64,000 nt of DNA from the NCBI GenBank assembly GCA_033032865.1, contig JAWHQI010000028.1, positions 7,893,001 to 7,957,000 of the forward strand. The letters run 5' to 3'. Shown piece after piece: positions 31,427 to 42,901 of the stretch; positions within the stretch are counted from its first letter, which is position 1; each line of letters begins with the position of its first letter. The DNA comes from Dactylorhiza incarnata (lineage: Eukaryota; Streptophyta; Magnoliopsida; Asparagales; Orchidaceae). Both the position numbers and the translations under genes were made by a program. Under the pieces are notes generated by a model. The model was not told the DNA's origin and did no database searches. It worked only from the letters and a program-made list of their open reading frames with translations.

Positions 31427-31960
31427 ATGTCAGATCGCCAATTCACCCAGAGAGATCGCTCTAATCATAGTGATGACACATTGTGGGAGGCGTTGGAGCA
31501 GTCAAGGCAAGAAGCCGAGCGGGATCAGAAGCTGACTGATCAATGATTGGATGCGATCAGTCAGGCCTAAGCCGCGCTTGCCGAGCGGCTAACCTCTCAG
31601 CAAACTACGGTTATCCTAGCGGTTACTCCAGTCCCTCCTCCTCCTTCATATCCTCTGCCTCAAGTTGCCAATCCTCAACCGTCCCAAGCCGATTTCGTAA
31701 CTGATCAACAGGTCTTCTTCCGAGAGGCCGCCCAGGGCATTCCGGCCCGGGCTCTCGACTTTCGGGGTGCAACTTCTGTCGCAGTCCACTTCTGCTACCC
31801 AGCAGCTTGTCCTCCAGTAATCGCAACTTCCGTGGCTTGTAAGCGCATTCCTCCTCTTTATGAGGATACAAAGGAGCCTTCCCTATTCATTGATGATGTC
31901 CGAGGAGAGCCTCCTCCAAATAATTTCAGGGAACCTCACTTGCCGACATATAATGGAGAC
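31427..31960 (+). pseudogene. el3 gag, second copy
   Basis: The same MSDRQFTQRDRSNHSDDTLW start as the copy at 16462, continuing further through a Pro-rich stretch (PVPPPPSYPLPQVANPQP). Stops replace Arg (CGA to TGA) and Leu (TTA to TAA) codons that are intact in the first copy. It ends at a deletion that joins it to RNase H. Confidence 0.7.
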
Positions 31961-31979
31961 TAATCCTGAGCAAGTAGAA

Positions 31980-32384
31980 AGATATCTTTTAGCATGGACC
32001 ATTTATGTAGATGGGGCCTCAGGCAGAAACTTTGCGGGAGCAGAAGTTGTCTTAGTTAATCCGAATGGTATTAAATTAGAGCAAGCCATCAAGTTCTTCT
32101 TTTCGGTCACAAACAACCAGACAGAGTATGCAGCACTCTTGGCCGGTCTGAGACTTGCAAAAGATCTGGGCATAGAGCATGTTCATATCAAAATGGACTT
32201 CCTTGTGATGGCTTCATAGGTGTTGGGAAACTATGAGACAAGGGAGCCAATGCTGATGAAGTATCTGTTACTAGCTAAAAATGAGATTGGAAGATTTAAA
32301 ACTTTCGTCATTGAACATATCCCAATGGAACAAAATGAAGAGGTGGATTGTTATGAACTTGCTAGGGAAGAAGGAGAGATCTAG
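31980..32384 (+). pseudogene. el3 archaeal-like RNase H fragment
   Basis: YVDGASGRNFAGAEVVLVN, TEYAALLAGLRLAKDL and MDFLVMAS keep the first Asp, the Glu and the third acidic position of RNase H, and resemble the second RNase H of Tat-C. TAG at 32217-32219 interrupts it, and the frame resumes to a TAG at 32382-32384. No RT precedes it, so it is an orphan domain left by an internal deletion. Confidence 0.78.
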
Positions 32385-32385
32385 A

Positions 32386-32680
32386 TGGGAGAGCTAAAGA
32401 GAAGAGGAGAAATTAGGGTTAATGAGGAAATAAGATAATACCTGGAGATAATCTTTCATAGCCACCAAGGAGGATCCCCGGGCCTATTAATACCCGGGGA
32501 GGGAGGGGGCCGGCCGACCCCCTCACATGGGGGTTGAACCAGGTTGGTTTAGCCCCCTTTCGGAAGCTTTAATGAGTGGGGGCTGAACCGGATGGTTCAG
32601 CCCCATTGTCTTGCGCGTGCTCCTTTGGTCGCCGGGAGTATTTATGCACCGCAAATCGTAACGCCTGCGGGGGCATAACA
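32386..32680 (-). repeat. 3' LTR of the chromovirus
   Basis: On the minus strand it starts TGTTATGCCC after the polypurine tract AGGGAGGGGAA (32681-32692) and ends TAGCTCTCCCA at 32386, about 295 bp. A TATTAATA element is at 32485-32492. The left boundary is inferred from the TG...CA rule only. The pol frame runs into the LTR. Confidence 0.6.
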
Positions 32681-33849
32681 TTCCCCTCCCTATCAAAAAC
32701 CAACTTGTCCTCAAGGTGGAAGTCCGGAAACCTCTCCCAGAACTCTAGCAAGTCGACCCAAGAATTATGAACCTCTGCCATATGCTGCAATTTGACGAGC
32801 ACCTCAGGCCGGTACTCCGTGCCCCATTTTTTCCACTTGGTCAATAGGATGGATTCCGGAGAAGGCCTCAATTCGCCGCTACTAGTAGCCTCTGGGAGTA
32901 TAGGGCTGGCTTGAACTGACACCCTGATCTTCCTTTTGAGCACAGATGCATGAAATGTTGGGTGAATGAGAGAGCCCTCTGGTAGTGCCAGGGTGTAGGC
33001 CACTGGACCCACGTGACGTAGAATGCAGAATGGCCTGTAGAACCGTGGTACCAACTTCTGATTGGCCCACCGAGAGACTGATAACTATCGATACGGTTGG
33101 AGCTTGAGAAAGACCTCGTCGCCCACCGCAAATTCCCACTCAGTGTGGTGTCTATCTGCCTGAATCTTCATGCGCTCTTGTGCGGCCTGTAAGTGGTCCC
33201 GAAGTAGCGATAAAGTGCGATCCCGATCTAGTAACGTCCGCCCGATGGCTGGAAGAGAGGTGCTGTCTGGCTCATAAGAACTCAATGTGGGGGGTGGTCG
33301 GCCGTACACCACCTCAAAAGGAGTGAGCTTGTTGGCCGTATGAAAGGACGTGTTGTAGAAGTACTCCGCCCAATGTAACCAGCGGGTCCATGTGCGCGCT
33401 TCATCCATCACGAAGCACCGTAAGTAGGTCTCGACCCCCCTGTTGAGAACTTCCGTCTGCCCGTCGGTCTGGGGGTGGTTGGTCGTGCTCATGCGCAGTG
33501 CGGTGCCCTGTAGCTGAAAAAGTTCTTTCCAGAATTTGCTCACAAACACTGGGTCTCTGTCGGATATGATGGCGCGGGGAAGTCCGTGGAGCCGCACGAT
33601 CTCCCAAGCAAACAACTCAGCAACTGTCTCCCCCATGTAAGGATGGCTCAAAGCTAGGAAATGCCCATACTTGGAGAGCTTATCAACCACCACAAGGATG
33701 ACAGACTTACCCTGCGACTTGAGCAGGCCGTCGATGAAGTCCATGGAGACAGTCTCCCAAATCTGGTGTGGAATCTCTAACGGGGTAAGCAGTCCTACGG
33801 GTGATGTTGTCTCGTACTTCTGCCGCTGGCAAACCTCACACTCCCGCAC
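32569..33849 (-). pseudogene. chromovirus integrase and chromodomain
   Basis: Integrase core: SMDFIDGLLKSQGKS (first Asp), ISDRDPVF (second Asp) and TDGQTEVLNRG (Glu), so the triad is kept. The zinc-binding end CEVCQRQK lies at the start. The C-terminal part (VGDEVFLKLQPYR) is followed by an in-frame TAG near 33084, then PVAYTLALPEGSLIHPTFHVS-like sequence and a chromodomain (ILLTKWKKWGTEYRPEVLVK, then DFHLEDKLVF). Chromodomains steer insertion to particular chromatin. Here the usual aromatic cage cannot be confirmed by eye. Confidence 0.85.
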
Positions 33850-34092
33850 AAACTGTTGGACATCCCATCACATTCACTTCCAAAACAAATTAGCCCAGAC
33901 CCGCTGAAGTGTCTGGAGAATTCCAGAATTTCCGCCTGTCAGAGACTCATGAAACTCCTGCATCATGATTGTGCACCACGCCGATGTGGCGGGAATGACT
34001 AGCCGACCCTGGTAATAGAGTCGCTCTCCCTGTAGGTGGTAGCCGACCTCCGTAGTATTTCCCTACTGAAGCGCTTCCACAATGGCTCGGAG

Positions 34093-34581
34093 CTATGGGT
34101 ACCAGTGTACCTCTGCCTGTATCTCATCTAATGTCTCGATCACCAGTCCCGAAATATGAGACAGGGAGCTCTCCGGTATGCATAATAGTGCATCGGCCAC
34201 CACTTTGTCCTTCCCTTGTTTGTAGGCGATCTCATAATCATACCCCGGCAATTTCGTCAACCACTTCTGTTGCAGTGGGGATGCCAACCTTTGTTCGAGG
34301 AAATGTTTTAGGCTCTGATGGTCCATGCGGATCAGGAAGTGGCGCCCTAGAAGGTAAGGCTGCCACAGGGCGACCGCGTGGAGTATTGCCAACATCTCCT
34401 TTTCGTACGTGGAAATCCCCAGCGTCTTAGGTGTCAAGGCCTTGCTGAAATAGGTCAACGGTCGACCCTCCTGCATCAAGACCGCTCCAATCCCTACCCC
34501 TGAAGCATCTTCCTCTATGACGAACTTCTTGGAGAAATCTGGAAGTGCCAGCACCGAAGTAGTGGTCATAGCCTTTTGCAA
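34093..34581 (-). pseudogene. chromovirus RNase H
   Basis: FVIEEDASGVGIGAVLMQEG (first Asp), TYEKEMLAILHAV (Glu) and FLIRMDHQSLKHFLEQ (Asp-His) are typical of Ty3 RNase H. The segment ends in the IAYKQGKDKVVADALL linker. The frame is open for 162 codons. Bases 33850-34092 are the broken linker to integrase. Confidence 0.85.
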
Positions 34582-35480
34582 GGCCTGGAAAGCACCCTCC
34601 GCCTCTTTGTGCCACTAAAAAGCATCCTTCTACAATAACTGAGTGAGGGGTCGTGCGATCTTCCCGTAATTCTTCACAAAATGGCGGTAATACCCCGTCA
34701 GCCTGAGGAAGCCTCATAAGGTCCGGATTGTCGTGGGTTGAGGTCACGTTACCATGCTAGCAATCTTCTTTGGGTCGGCCTGGACCCCATGAACAGACAC
34801 CAGGTGGCCCAAATATTCATCCTCTGCTTGCCCAAGCGAACACTTGGACCGCTTGGCATAATGTTGGTGCTCCCTCAGTATAGTCAGCACGTGTTGGACA
34901 TGCTACGGATGGTCTCCCCAGCTGTTGCTGTAAATCTGTATGTCATCAAAGAAGACCAGTACATAGCGGCGTAGTAGTGGCTGGAAAATCTCGTTCATCA
35001 CCGCCTGAAAGGTAGAGGGGGCTTTCTCCAAACCGAACCACATCACCAAGAACTCGTAGTGTCCGTCATGGGTGCGGAACGCCATCTTGTGAATATCCTC
35101 TTCCCTCATCCGAATTTGATGGTAACCAGATCGGAGATCCAGTTTGGTGAATGGCTCGCTCCATGCAGTTCATCCAATAATTCTTCAATCATGAGGATGG
35201 GAAACATGTCCTTGATGGTGGAGCTGTTCAGCCCTCGGTAGTCGATGCTGAATCTCCACGAGCCATCCTTTTTTCTTTACCAGTATGATTGATGATGAAA
35301 AAGCACTGGTGCTGGGTCGAATGATGGCGGTGTCTAACATCTCGTAAATGCTGCATTCTATCTCTTCTTTCTGAATATGAGGGTATCGATAGGGTTGGAT
35401 GTTGGTAGGATCCGCGCCCGCTTTCAAATGGATCTGATGGTCACAAAACCTCGATGGAGGAAGGGTGTGCGGCTCCTAAA
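34582..35480 (-). pseudogene. chromovirus reverse transcriptase
   Basis: Fragments in more than one frame: KAGADPTNIQPYRYPHIQK with [15 protein letters not shown] (35185-35427), then [18 protein letters not shown] and [11 protein letters not shown] (34903-35109). The catalytic FFDD is retained. Frameshifts near 35265 and 35110 and several stops disrupt it. Confidence 0.8.
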
Positions 35481-35802
35481 AAACATCCTTGAACTACGTC
35501 AATAAGGCCTGTATCTGCTCAGGTTCCTCAGGGGTACCGGGCCCACTGGCCACCACTCCTAATACCACGGCCATCGTGTTGCCCTGCTCTCCCAATCACT
35601 GTAGGCTTCGGATAGAGATTTCTTTAAGTGGGGATGACTGTATGCTGTGCAAGCAATGGTCTGTCCCTTGCTGAGTGAACTCGAGCGTCATCTGGTACCA
35701 ATCTGTGGTCACTCGTCTCAGCTAACGGAGCCACTGCACCCCAAGGACCATATCAGATCCTCTGATCGGTAGGAGGTAGACATCGGTGTGGCACACATAC
35801 CC

Positions 35803-36120
35803 CTACATCCGCAACTTGACTCCCTTTAGCACCCCTTCACACTTCAAATTGCTGCCATCGGCCACCATAACCTGAAAAGTGGCCTCCCTGTCAACTGTAT
35901 GCCCCGCCTTCAGTGCCACCGCGGGGTTTATGAAGTTGTGGGTGTTCCCACTATCGATCAGAATTGTCAACCGCTCCTGGCCAATCCTCCCTGTGATGTG
36001 CAAAGTAAGAGGCATCGTGCACCCATCCATGGCCTGTATGGAGACCCCAAACTCCGCTAAGTCCATCTCATCCTCCTCCTCAGGTTTGCTAGGATCCTCC
36101 ACGTCTTCCTCTCTCAGCAT
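35803..36120 (-). pseudogene. chromovirus protease
   Basis: LTILIDSGNTHNFINP contains the aspartic protease Asp-Ser-Gly. An acidic stretch (KPEEEDEMDLAEF) precedes it. A stop at 35803 separates it from the following GYVCHTDVYLLPI.. part, which is still recognisable to about 35700. Confidence 0.8.
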
Positions 36121-36162
36121 GAAAACCTGGACCTTCTGGCATCGGTTTCCTGGGGCAAACTT

Positions 36163-37092
36163 CTAATCACTGTTAAAACACAGCCCTTTCTCTTTCCTTG
36201 CCTGCAGCTCAGGCCAGGTAAGTCGCGTCACCGTTGGTTTAACTGCCGGTGGTGGATCCTTTCCCCCGCCATTGGGGCCGTCGGAGCTCTCGTCGTGGTC
36301 CGATTCCTCTGACGGTTGAAGCGTTCTTCTTAGATCTGGGGCTAGGCTGATGGCATGACTGAGGCTGCATGGCATGTAAGCATGGACCTCGTCGCTTAAG
36401 TAGTCCTTCAGCCCCGAAAAAAAGCAACTCAGGAGCGTCCACTCTTCCCAGTTCACCCAGTTGGCTAGTCGCTTGAAGTCGGTACGGTATTCTATTACCG
36501 TGCCCTTCTGTCAAAGCTTCTGCAGCGTTGCCTCGACGTATTCATATTCTAGCGGCCCAAAACGGGCTGAGAATGCCTCCACGAACACCGCCCAAGGAGC
36601 ATAAGCGCGACCGCGTTGGAACCATTTAGTCCATTGGTAGGCATCATCTTCCAGGTGGAAGGCTGCCAACTGGACCCATTGCTCCTCGGGGATCTCCTGA
36701 TAATCGAAAAACAACTATGTCTTCTGCACCCATTCCTAGGCGTCCCCGTCCGCTTGGAACTTTGGGAAATTCATCCGAGTCTGCTTTGGCTGCATATACG
36801 CCCTTTGGTGAGCCATTCCGTTTCCCACAAGATCATGGCCCGCTGGCCAATGTTGTTCGCCTGGCTGGAAGGGTGGCCTCTGTGGTGCTGCAACCAGCAC
36901 TCCCATCTGGCCCACACGAGGGGGTAATCGCCCGCGGTATGGTCCATTGACCGTATGCTGTCCTCCGCCCCACTGATGGGTCACCGGTGGCTTCTCCTGC
37001 CATAGATTCCCATTGGCATATCCCGTAGGATGGGCCAAACCTTGTGGAAGTGGTAAAATTCCTACCACGCCTCTGATTGGGACCGCGTTCAC
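36163..37092 (-). pseudogene. chromovirus gag
   Basis: N-terminal Gly/Pro/Arg-rich part (37092-36736). The capsid-type domain follows (FHLEDDAYQWTKWFQRG, FVEAFSARFGP, DFKRLANWVNWEEW). The knuckle that normally reads C-x2-C-DEKF-x3-H-RC is ruined: CFNSD, a stop, then KFAPGNRC, so its second Cys and its His are changed. At least three in-frame stops are present. Confidence 0.8.
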
Positions 37093-37170
37093 TCCAGTGG
37101 GTCGGAATGAACCCTCCCCCTGCCCTGGGGGTCGCCAAAAGTGTCGCTATTGAATTCCGACCCCATTCCA

Positions 37171-37815
37171 GGTCGTATGGTATAGTGACCATACATATTC
37201 TGAATTGACTTCCGTTAGTTCCGTTAGACTCATATAATCAATACAAGCACAATGTAACTCGTTCCATTCCAATCCGCAGTCATTTCGAGAAAATGACCAT
37301 TTTGAGTATCGTAGCGTGTCACAACAACGTCATTGTGGTATGGTGACCATTCGTACTCTGAATTGACTTCCTTCAGTTTTGATAGACTCGTATAATCAAT
37401 ACGAGCACAACGTAACTCGTTCCATTGCAATCCGAGGTCGTTTTGAGAAAATGACCTTCTTGAGTATCATAGCGGGTCACAACAACATCGTTGTGATATA
37501 TTGACCATACATACTCCGAATTGATTTCTGTCAGTTCCGTTAGACTTGTATAATCAATATGAGCACAACGAAAATTGTTCCATTCCAATCTGAGGTCACG
37601 TAGAGTAAACAAGCATTTTAAGTATCGTAGCGCGTCACCACAATGTCATTGTAGTATAATGACCATACGTACTCCAAATTGACTTCCGTCGGTTGGGTTA
37701 AACTCGTACAGTCAATACAAGTGCAATAAAATTCGTTTCATTTCAATCAAAGGTCGTATGAGAAATATGACCATTTTAGGTTTTGTAGGCCGCCACAACA
37801 CAATTTTAAAATATT
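37171..37815. repeat. 158-bp tandem repeat, 4 copies plus a partial one
   Basis: TGACCAT with CTGAATTGACTTC-like sequence recurs at 37186, 37344, 37502 and 37660, exactly 158 bp apart. A shortened fifth copy fades out near 37800. Units share GGTCGT-TGAGAAAATGACC, TATAATCAATA and GTCACAACAACGTCATTGT. It is non-coding. The unit length is in the range of plant satellites. Confidence 0.93.
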
Positions 37816-40800
37816 AAGTGAATAATCTCGGAATCAATCTCAGTCAGTCTCATTGGACTCCTAAAGTCAAAACAAAACCCACCAAGTTTGTTATAACCAA
37901 TTTCGACGACAGAAAGTCAAACCACAATCAAATCAAGCTTTATGACACACTGAAAAGCGTGCGTGCACCCATGTTGATTTAATAGCCCAACATTGACCAA
38001 TCACACGACGATTTGGACCCACATGGACTTCGGCCGACATGAGAGACCCGCGCTAGGGTTGACTTTAGTCAAATCCTCAAAAATCTTCATGTTTGGAAAT
38101 ATTCTCCAAAAGAGTCTTCACCTCCCCATCACCAAACACTTGGGCCCTGCCCTCCTTCCATTCCTTGGATCCCAAGAATCAGCAAGGGACATTCTTGGAG
38201 TGAGACTTGGCAAAAGCCCACCATCTTCCCTCCTCTTTCCCCAAACTCACCACCCCACTGAAGGAGTGACCTCTTCCCCTCTTTATACCATTAGGAGGGG
38301 CTGCCCGCTACCCCAAGGGAGTGGCCAACTGTCATGGGCAGCAAGAGGGGGAGAAGAATCTACCCCACCCCCTCCCTTAGTCCCACATCAGGGAGAAAGG
38401 AAGGGAGGCCCTCCTCCCTTCCTATAAAGGCAACCCCTCCCCCTCTACTGAATACACACCCCCACCATAGCCCCCCTTCTCGGAGCTACCTCATTGGAAA
38501 ACCCCACTCGAGCCCTCACCACCCTCGCCACCCCTCATGGCCCTCCTACCTAGAAGCTCCCAATGGCCCCAACAACAGGTGGAACTCCTCTCCTCCCCCT
38601 TCCACACTCCCCCATCGTGTTGCATGCACCCCTCCACCGTCTGAGCGCAGCCAACACCACCCGAGTCATGATCCATGCTCGGGTGATGGCCATGCAGAGC
38701 GAGCCCCACCCCAATTCCGATGGTGGCACTGAGGGAGTATTACCCCACCAGAGGACTCCTCCCCAACGGTGGAAGGCAGCGGTGCTGCTGGAGAACACAT
38801 CTCCGGCGGCACCCGCAAGCTCCTCTTTTTCTTTTTATTATTTCATCCCCTCTGTTAAGCTTTTCCGGTGGCGGCCGATGGCGCCAGGCCGCCGGATCAC
38901 CGCCGGAGGCAACCTCGACCCCCGACGAGCCGGTCGGGGGTAGTGGACGTGGCCACCGGCGAGGGAGGGGTGGCACGACACCAATAATAATGGTGGAGGT
39001 CGTGCCACCCACACTCGATTGTAGTTTTCCGGCGGCGACCGGCGGCGACCGGCGGCGGCAGGCCACCGGACCATTGCCAGATGGCTCGCCGGCCCCCGAC
39101 GAGTCTATCGGTGGCGGCGCCGGCACCTGGCGGCCGCTGCCTGGCAGTGGCTGCCACCTCCTATATCATGGAAAGTGGTAGGGGCCGTCCGATCTCCACG
39201 ATGAGATCGGACAGTCCAGATCACCTTAAACCCGCCGCCGCCTCAAATTACGTGCCCCCATAGCGGATCGGCTTCATATCCGCCGTGGGGACCGAAATAC
39301 ACGCGTTGTTCGACGCCCTCCCCTTTTTCCAGAATACCTTATCCGCAGACCACCCCAAACAGAATTTAATTGATTTTTCTGAGAGAAATAAAGGCTCATG
39401 GGCAAAATTGTTTGAACATGAAAAATGTTCCTTACTAGAATGGCTAATTTCATTAATTTTTTGGGATTTTTCTAAAGTGTTTTGTTATTATTAAAAGCCC
39501 TTAAAAGATTTATTTGGACAAAATAAATGCTTTAAATATCTTGGAAAATTCTTGAAAAAATTCTTGACACATATTAGGGTCTCTTGGGGGTTCTGTATTT
39601 TCCTTCGGATTTTATAAATTGAACTGATATTTTTAGGGGCCTAAATAAGATTTTGTTGGGCAAAATAAACCCACTAAAAAGGTTGGAAATCTTGGAAAAT
39701 TTTACTGGCTCTTAATAGACTATTTTAAGTGTACTATCAAAATATGGGGAGATTTGGAGGGAATGGTGCAATCACCAAATTTTTTTGTAAAACGATCAAA
39801 ATTTTAAATTATCATATTGCTAAAAGGTCGGGAGAAGAGATCATAGCACGCAATTACATCATAATCATTGGAGTACTTTACGAATAAATAATGACCCGAT
39901 GAATGAAAATAGAAAATCAAGCTCGAAGCAATGTGGGGTTCTTACAATTCATCGAGTTGCATTTGGAATAATACTCGAACATTAGAAGTCGCCTCTTTTG
40001 GAGAAATCACGGAACCCATAATATCGTTCCTCAAGTTCGCTTAAGTCATGCCTAAAAGGTGCAATTAAAACTCATGATTGGACTATAATAAAAGGCAGAA
40101 TTTGGAAGAAACTCCTATGAACAGAGATAAAACATAACTTTCCTCTTATGAACGGAGATGGAACCGAAACCTCCTAAATATGGAGTGAAGGACTACTATC
40201 CCTTTTCATTCTATTGCAATTTCTTTTACTCCAGTCTCATACTGGTCCGGTTAATTCATCTTTTTACTTCATTTCTTTTCAACACTACTCCAGTCTCATA
40301 CTTGTCTGGTTATTTCAGCTCTTTACATCATTTTCTTTTCAACACTACTCTAGTCTCGTACTGGTCCGGTTATCTCAGCTCTTTACTTCTGTTCTTTCAT
40401 TTTGTACTTTTACCATTCAGCATTCCATTTCTGCAGCTTACTTATAGTACTATTTTACTGAACTCATTAACGACAATTTATCATATATACAGTTCTAGTC
40501 GGGTCCTGCTTTGATGAGCGGTCGCTTCTTTTTAGTAGAGCCTTAGTTTGGGATAACTGCGAGTTGAGTATCTCCTCCAGGGTTAGCCGCAAATAATGTG
40601 CTCTCACGCCCGTTGCGCCTCACGGCCAAAAGTTAAGCAGCCAATCGACTTAAGAAGGTCGCGGCGAACCTGAGCATATCTTTACCATCTAATTAACCGT
40701 AAGTGAAATGCTTACAGAAAAGTGGCGAGTCGGTCACGCCCATAGACTATTCGTACCGGTGCGGGAGAGTTGATGACTCATGGCAACAGGGAGATTTGTA

Positions 40801-41620
40801 CCGCAGGTGATCACCATTTCATGCTCGTTGATTTGCCTCCATTGGTCGGCCTAAATTTCGGAATCGTCGGATGTCGCTCACATCCAAGTAGTACACTAGG
40901 TTGTACTGGAGGGCCTGGGTGGTGCGGTATGACCACACCCAGAAGTGGTAGGACTGGCCACTATCACTGATGGCCACATCGGTGAGGCCCGCAGAGTTTG
41001 CTACCCTGCTGGAAGAAAAGCGGTCCAAACTGTGTCGGCACAGGGTTTTGTGAGCGGGTTTTGAACACCTGCGGTGTGTTTGCCAATTGTTGTTACTAGT
41101 GTTATTACTACTACTAGCTGGGCATTTCTTTTATATAACTGATGATACTTTTATGGCTTTCAGTTATTTACATGTTGTTAACCCTTCTTGCTTCGGCTAT
41201 CTACTTACTGTTTGGGTACTTAAGCTTGTCCCATGATACGGATCCAGGGAGGAGATGTATTTTCCACTTAGCTCTGTGACTAACAGTTGTTTATATAACC
41301 ATTCACAGGAGATGGGACAGCGCGAAGCCCCCATATTGTATGATGTCATACCGGCTCTCGAGATTTCACGATCAGATACACTAGCCTCACATCCCATCTT
41401 CCGTGATATGAGTCCTAGGGTATAGGACTATGTAAGTAATATGGGGTTGTAGTAGTTATCCGTAGTCCACATGGACTCCGATGTAAACAATTGGCTACAG
41501 CCTCCCTCCCGATCGACCGTCCCCCTTGACGGTCGGTCTCCTCGCCGGCCTGCGTCCACCGCCGGACGGGCTCTCCACCATGACCGTCCGATCATTCCGC
41601 AGAGTCTCCACTCTCCGATC
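37816..41620. other. long non-coding repeat-like region
   Basis: No retroelement protein or host gene is recognised. It contains a GC-rich block (38450-39250) with simple GCCGGCGG-type sequence and only chance open frames, an AT-rich block (39380-40150), a short tandem repeat at 40229-40400, and a block at 40500-41450 without coding potential. It could be the inside of a large non-autonomous LTR element or old satellite-flanking DNA, but no LTR pair can be matched. Confidence 0.45.
40229..40400. repeat. ~59-bp tandem repeat, three copies
   Basis: ACTCCAGTCTCATACTGG and close variants start near 40229, 40287 and 40347, each followed by TCCGGTTA or TCTGGTTA and a T-rich stretch. Confidence 0.7.
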
Positions 41621-41639
41621 GGCACGTAACCACCAACAT

Positions 41640-41879
41640 AACCACCATTATAACCACCCATTATGGGTGAGTGCATTTATCCAAAAACATGCCGAGTTGC
41701 TTATAGAATAATACAAAAATAAGACATGCCTCAAACCTTATAAGCCCGGCATGTGCTTAGCAATTATGGTGTTTATTGTCTGTGAATAACTGCATAACTA
41801 CTATAACCACCTCTGGCCTATAAATAAGACCCCAGGGCACTCTTTCCAAGAATCTTTTTCTCCTCCTTCCTCCTAAGTT

Positions 41880-41913
<34 letters not shown>

Positions 41914-42470
41914 CTTGAAGATCTCTCTCCTCTTCGAAGCAACCCTTGAAGGAGCCTTCTAGCACTCGGAAGACAGACGAAAATTTTCTCCCTCCTTTGA
42001 GCACTTCGAAGGCCATTGAGTAGCTTTCATCATCCTCCACCAAGCATCGTTCCAAGCATAGAGCATTGAGCAATCGCCCCCTCCGAGACGACAAGAACCT
42101 ACAAACTCAAGTTCCAGAGCACGCCTGAGTTCCAGAACACGGTGATCACCACCGCTGTAAAGAAGAAGACTAAGCTTCGAGAGTGGTGGTCTGTCACCCT
42201 CTGAACGATTCTCTCTCTCCCCTCATGTTGTAATGAGGAGTGGCTTGTCTCCTGCGATTCCTCACAGAAGCACTGTATGAAAGTATCTGATAGTGAAGTT
42301 TGGCCGGCATCATCCCGACCACGTGGTTTTTCATCCCTTCTTGGGGTTTTCCACGCTAAAAAAGAATCTTTGTCATCTGTCTCGCATTCATATGACTGAT
42401 TGCACGCTCGTATAATCCCGAGCTAAGGCAGTCATTCTAGACCGGATGTAGAAGCCTTCGAGTAGACCGC
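41640..42470 (+). repeat. LTR-like fragment with TATA box and GA microsatellite
   Basis: TATAAATAAGACCCC near 41819 looks like an LTR promoter. A (GA)n tract follows at about 41883-41912, then GTGGTTTTTCATCCC and TTGGGGTTTTCCACGC, a pattern often seen near the ends of plant LTRs. No partner LTR or coding region is found, so it may be a solo or truncated LTR. Boundaries are approximate. Confidence 0.4.
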
Positions 42471-42523
42471 AACAAGGATAAGTTGACATATTTATATGTA
42501 CAAACCTATACGAACAAAAACCA

Positions 42524-42740
42524 GCACACACGCCTTTGACACACGGATGTGTGCCCTAAAAGTTATGTCAATTCATGCATGCATATCTCCTTGTAGCTCT
42601 GGAACAAGAAACTGCACACACGCCTTTGGCACACAGGTGCGTGCCCTCGAAACTCGTGCCTTCTGGTCAACAACCATTATCAACCGCTATCCCGCCATTT
42701 TGGGCACACATGCCCTTGGCACACTGGCATGTGCCTCCGG
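42524..42740. repeat. 90-bp tandem repeat (3 copies), each with a self-complementary core
   Basis: GCACACACGCCTTTG begins at 42524, 42614 and (as GCACACATGCCCTTG) 42704. Each is followed within 15 bp by the near-complement, such as GGTGCGTGCC or GGCATGTGCC, so each unit can fold into a hairpin. Confidence 0.7.
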
Positions 42741-42901
42741 TCGTGTGTCCCAAACATGGTACAATGTATATCATATATATGTATGCGGAACTTTGTTGCA
42801 CAAACTAATGCGATCAAATGCTCCTATTTGCATACGCTATTATGTGTGACCCTATATGCTCGTATTACATTGATAGTAAGAATAATCCTTTGAATACTTC
42901 T

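Larger units (their letters stand above)
14861..32385 (+). mobile_element. el3: old Ty3/gypsy remnant, tandemly duplicated and split by Tat-C
   Basis: The segment from TGAAGTCAGG (14861) through a likely LTR into the start of gag (16648) is followed by 7 unrelated bases and then by the same segment again from 16656. The second copy is interrupted by Tat-C after 17195 and resumes at 30370. Only the second copy continues, through gag to about 31960, and then jumps directly into an archaeal-like RNase H (31980-32384). Protease, RT, first RNase H and integrase are deleted. Confidence 0.8.
32386..37164 (-). mobile_element. minus-strand Ty3/gypsy chromovirus, 5' LTR missing
   Basis: Read from right to left: gag, protease, RT, RNase H, integrase, chromodomain, short 3' LTR. 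The domain order and the C-terminal chromodomain define a chromovirus. About 4.8 kb remain. At the right end the sequence turns into a 158-bp tandem repeat where a 5' LTR should be. Many TAG/TGA stops show that it is dead. Confidence 0.9.

Noticed and set aside
38334..39260. Overlapping Pro/Ala/Arg-rich open frames on both strands
   Set aside because: The GC-rich simple sequence leaves few stops in any frame. No domain, splice pattern or homology is recognisable.
40600..41050. Possible rRNA or tRNA fragment in the stretch near 40640-40760
   Set aside because: Superficially structured, but no conserved rRNA segment, tRNA arms or T-loop sequence can be found.
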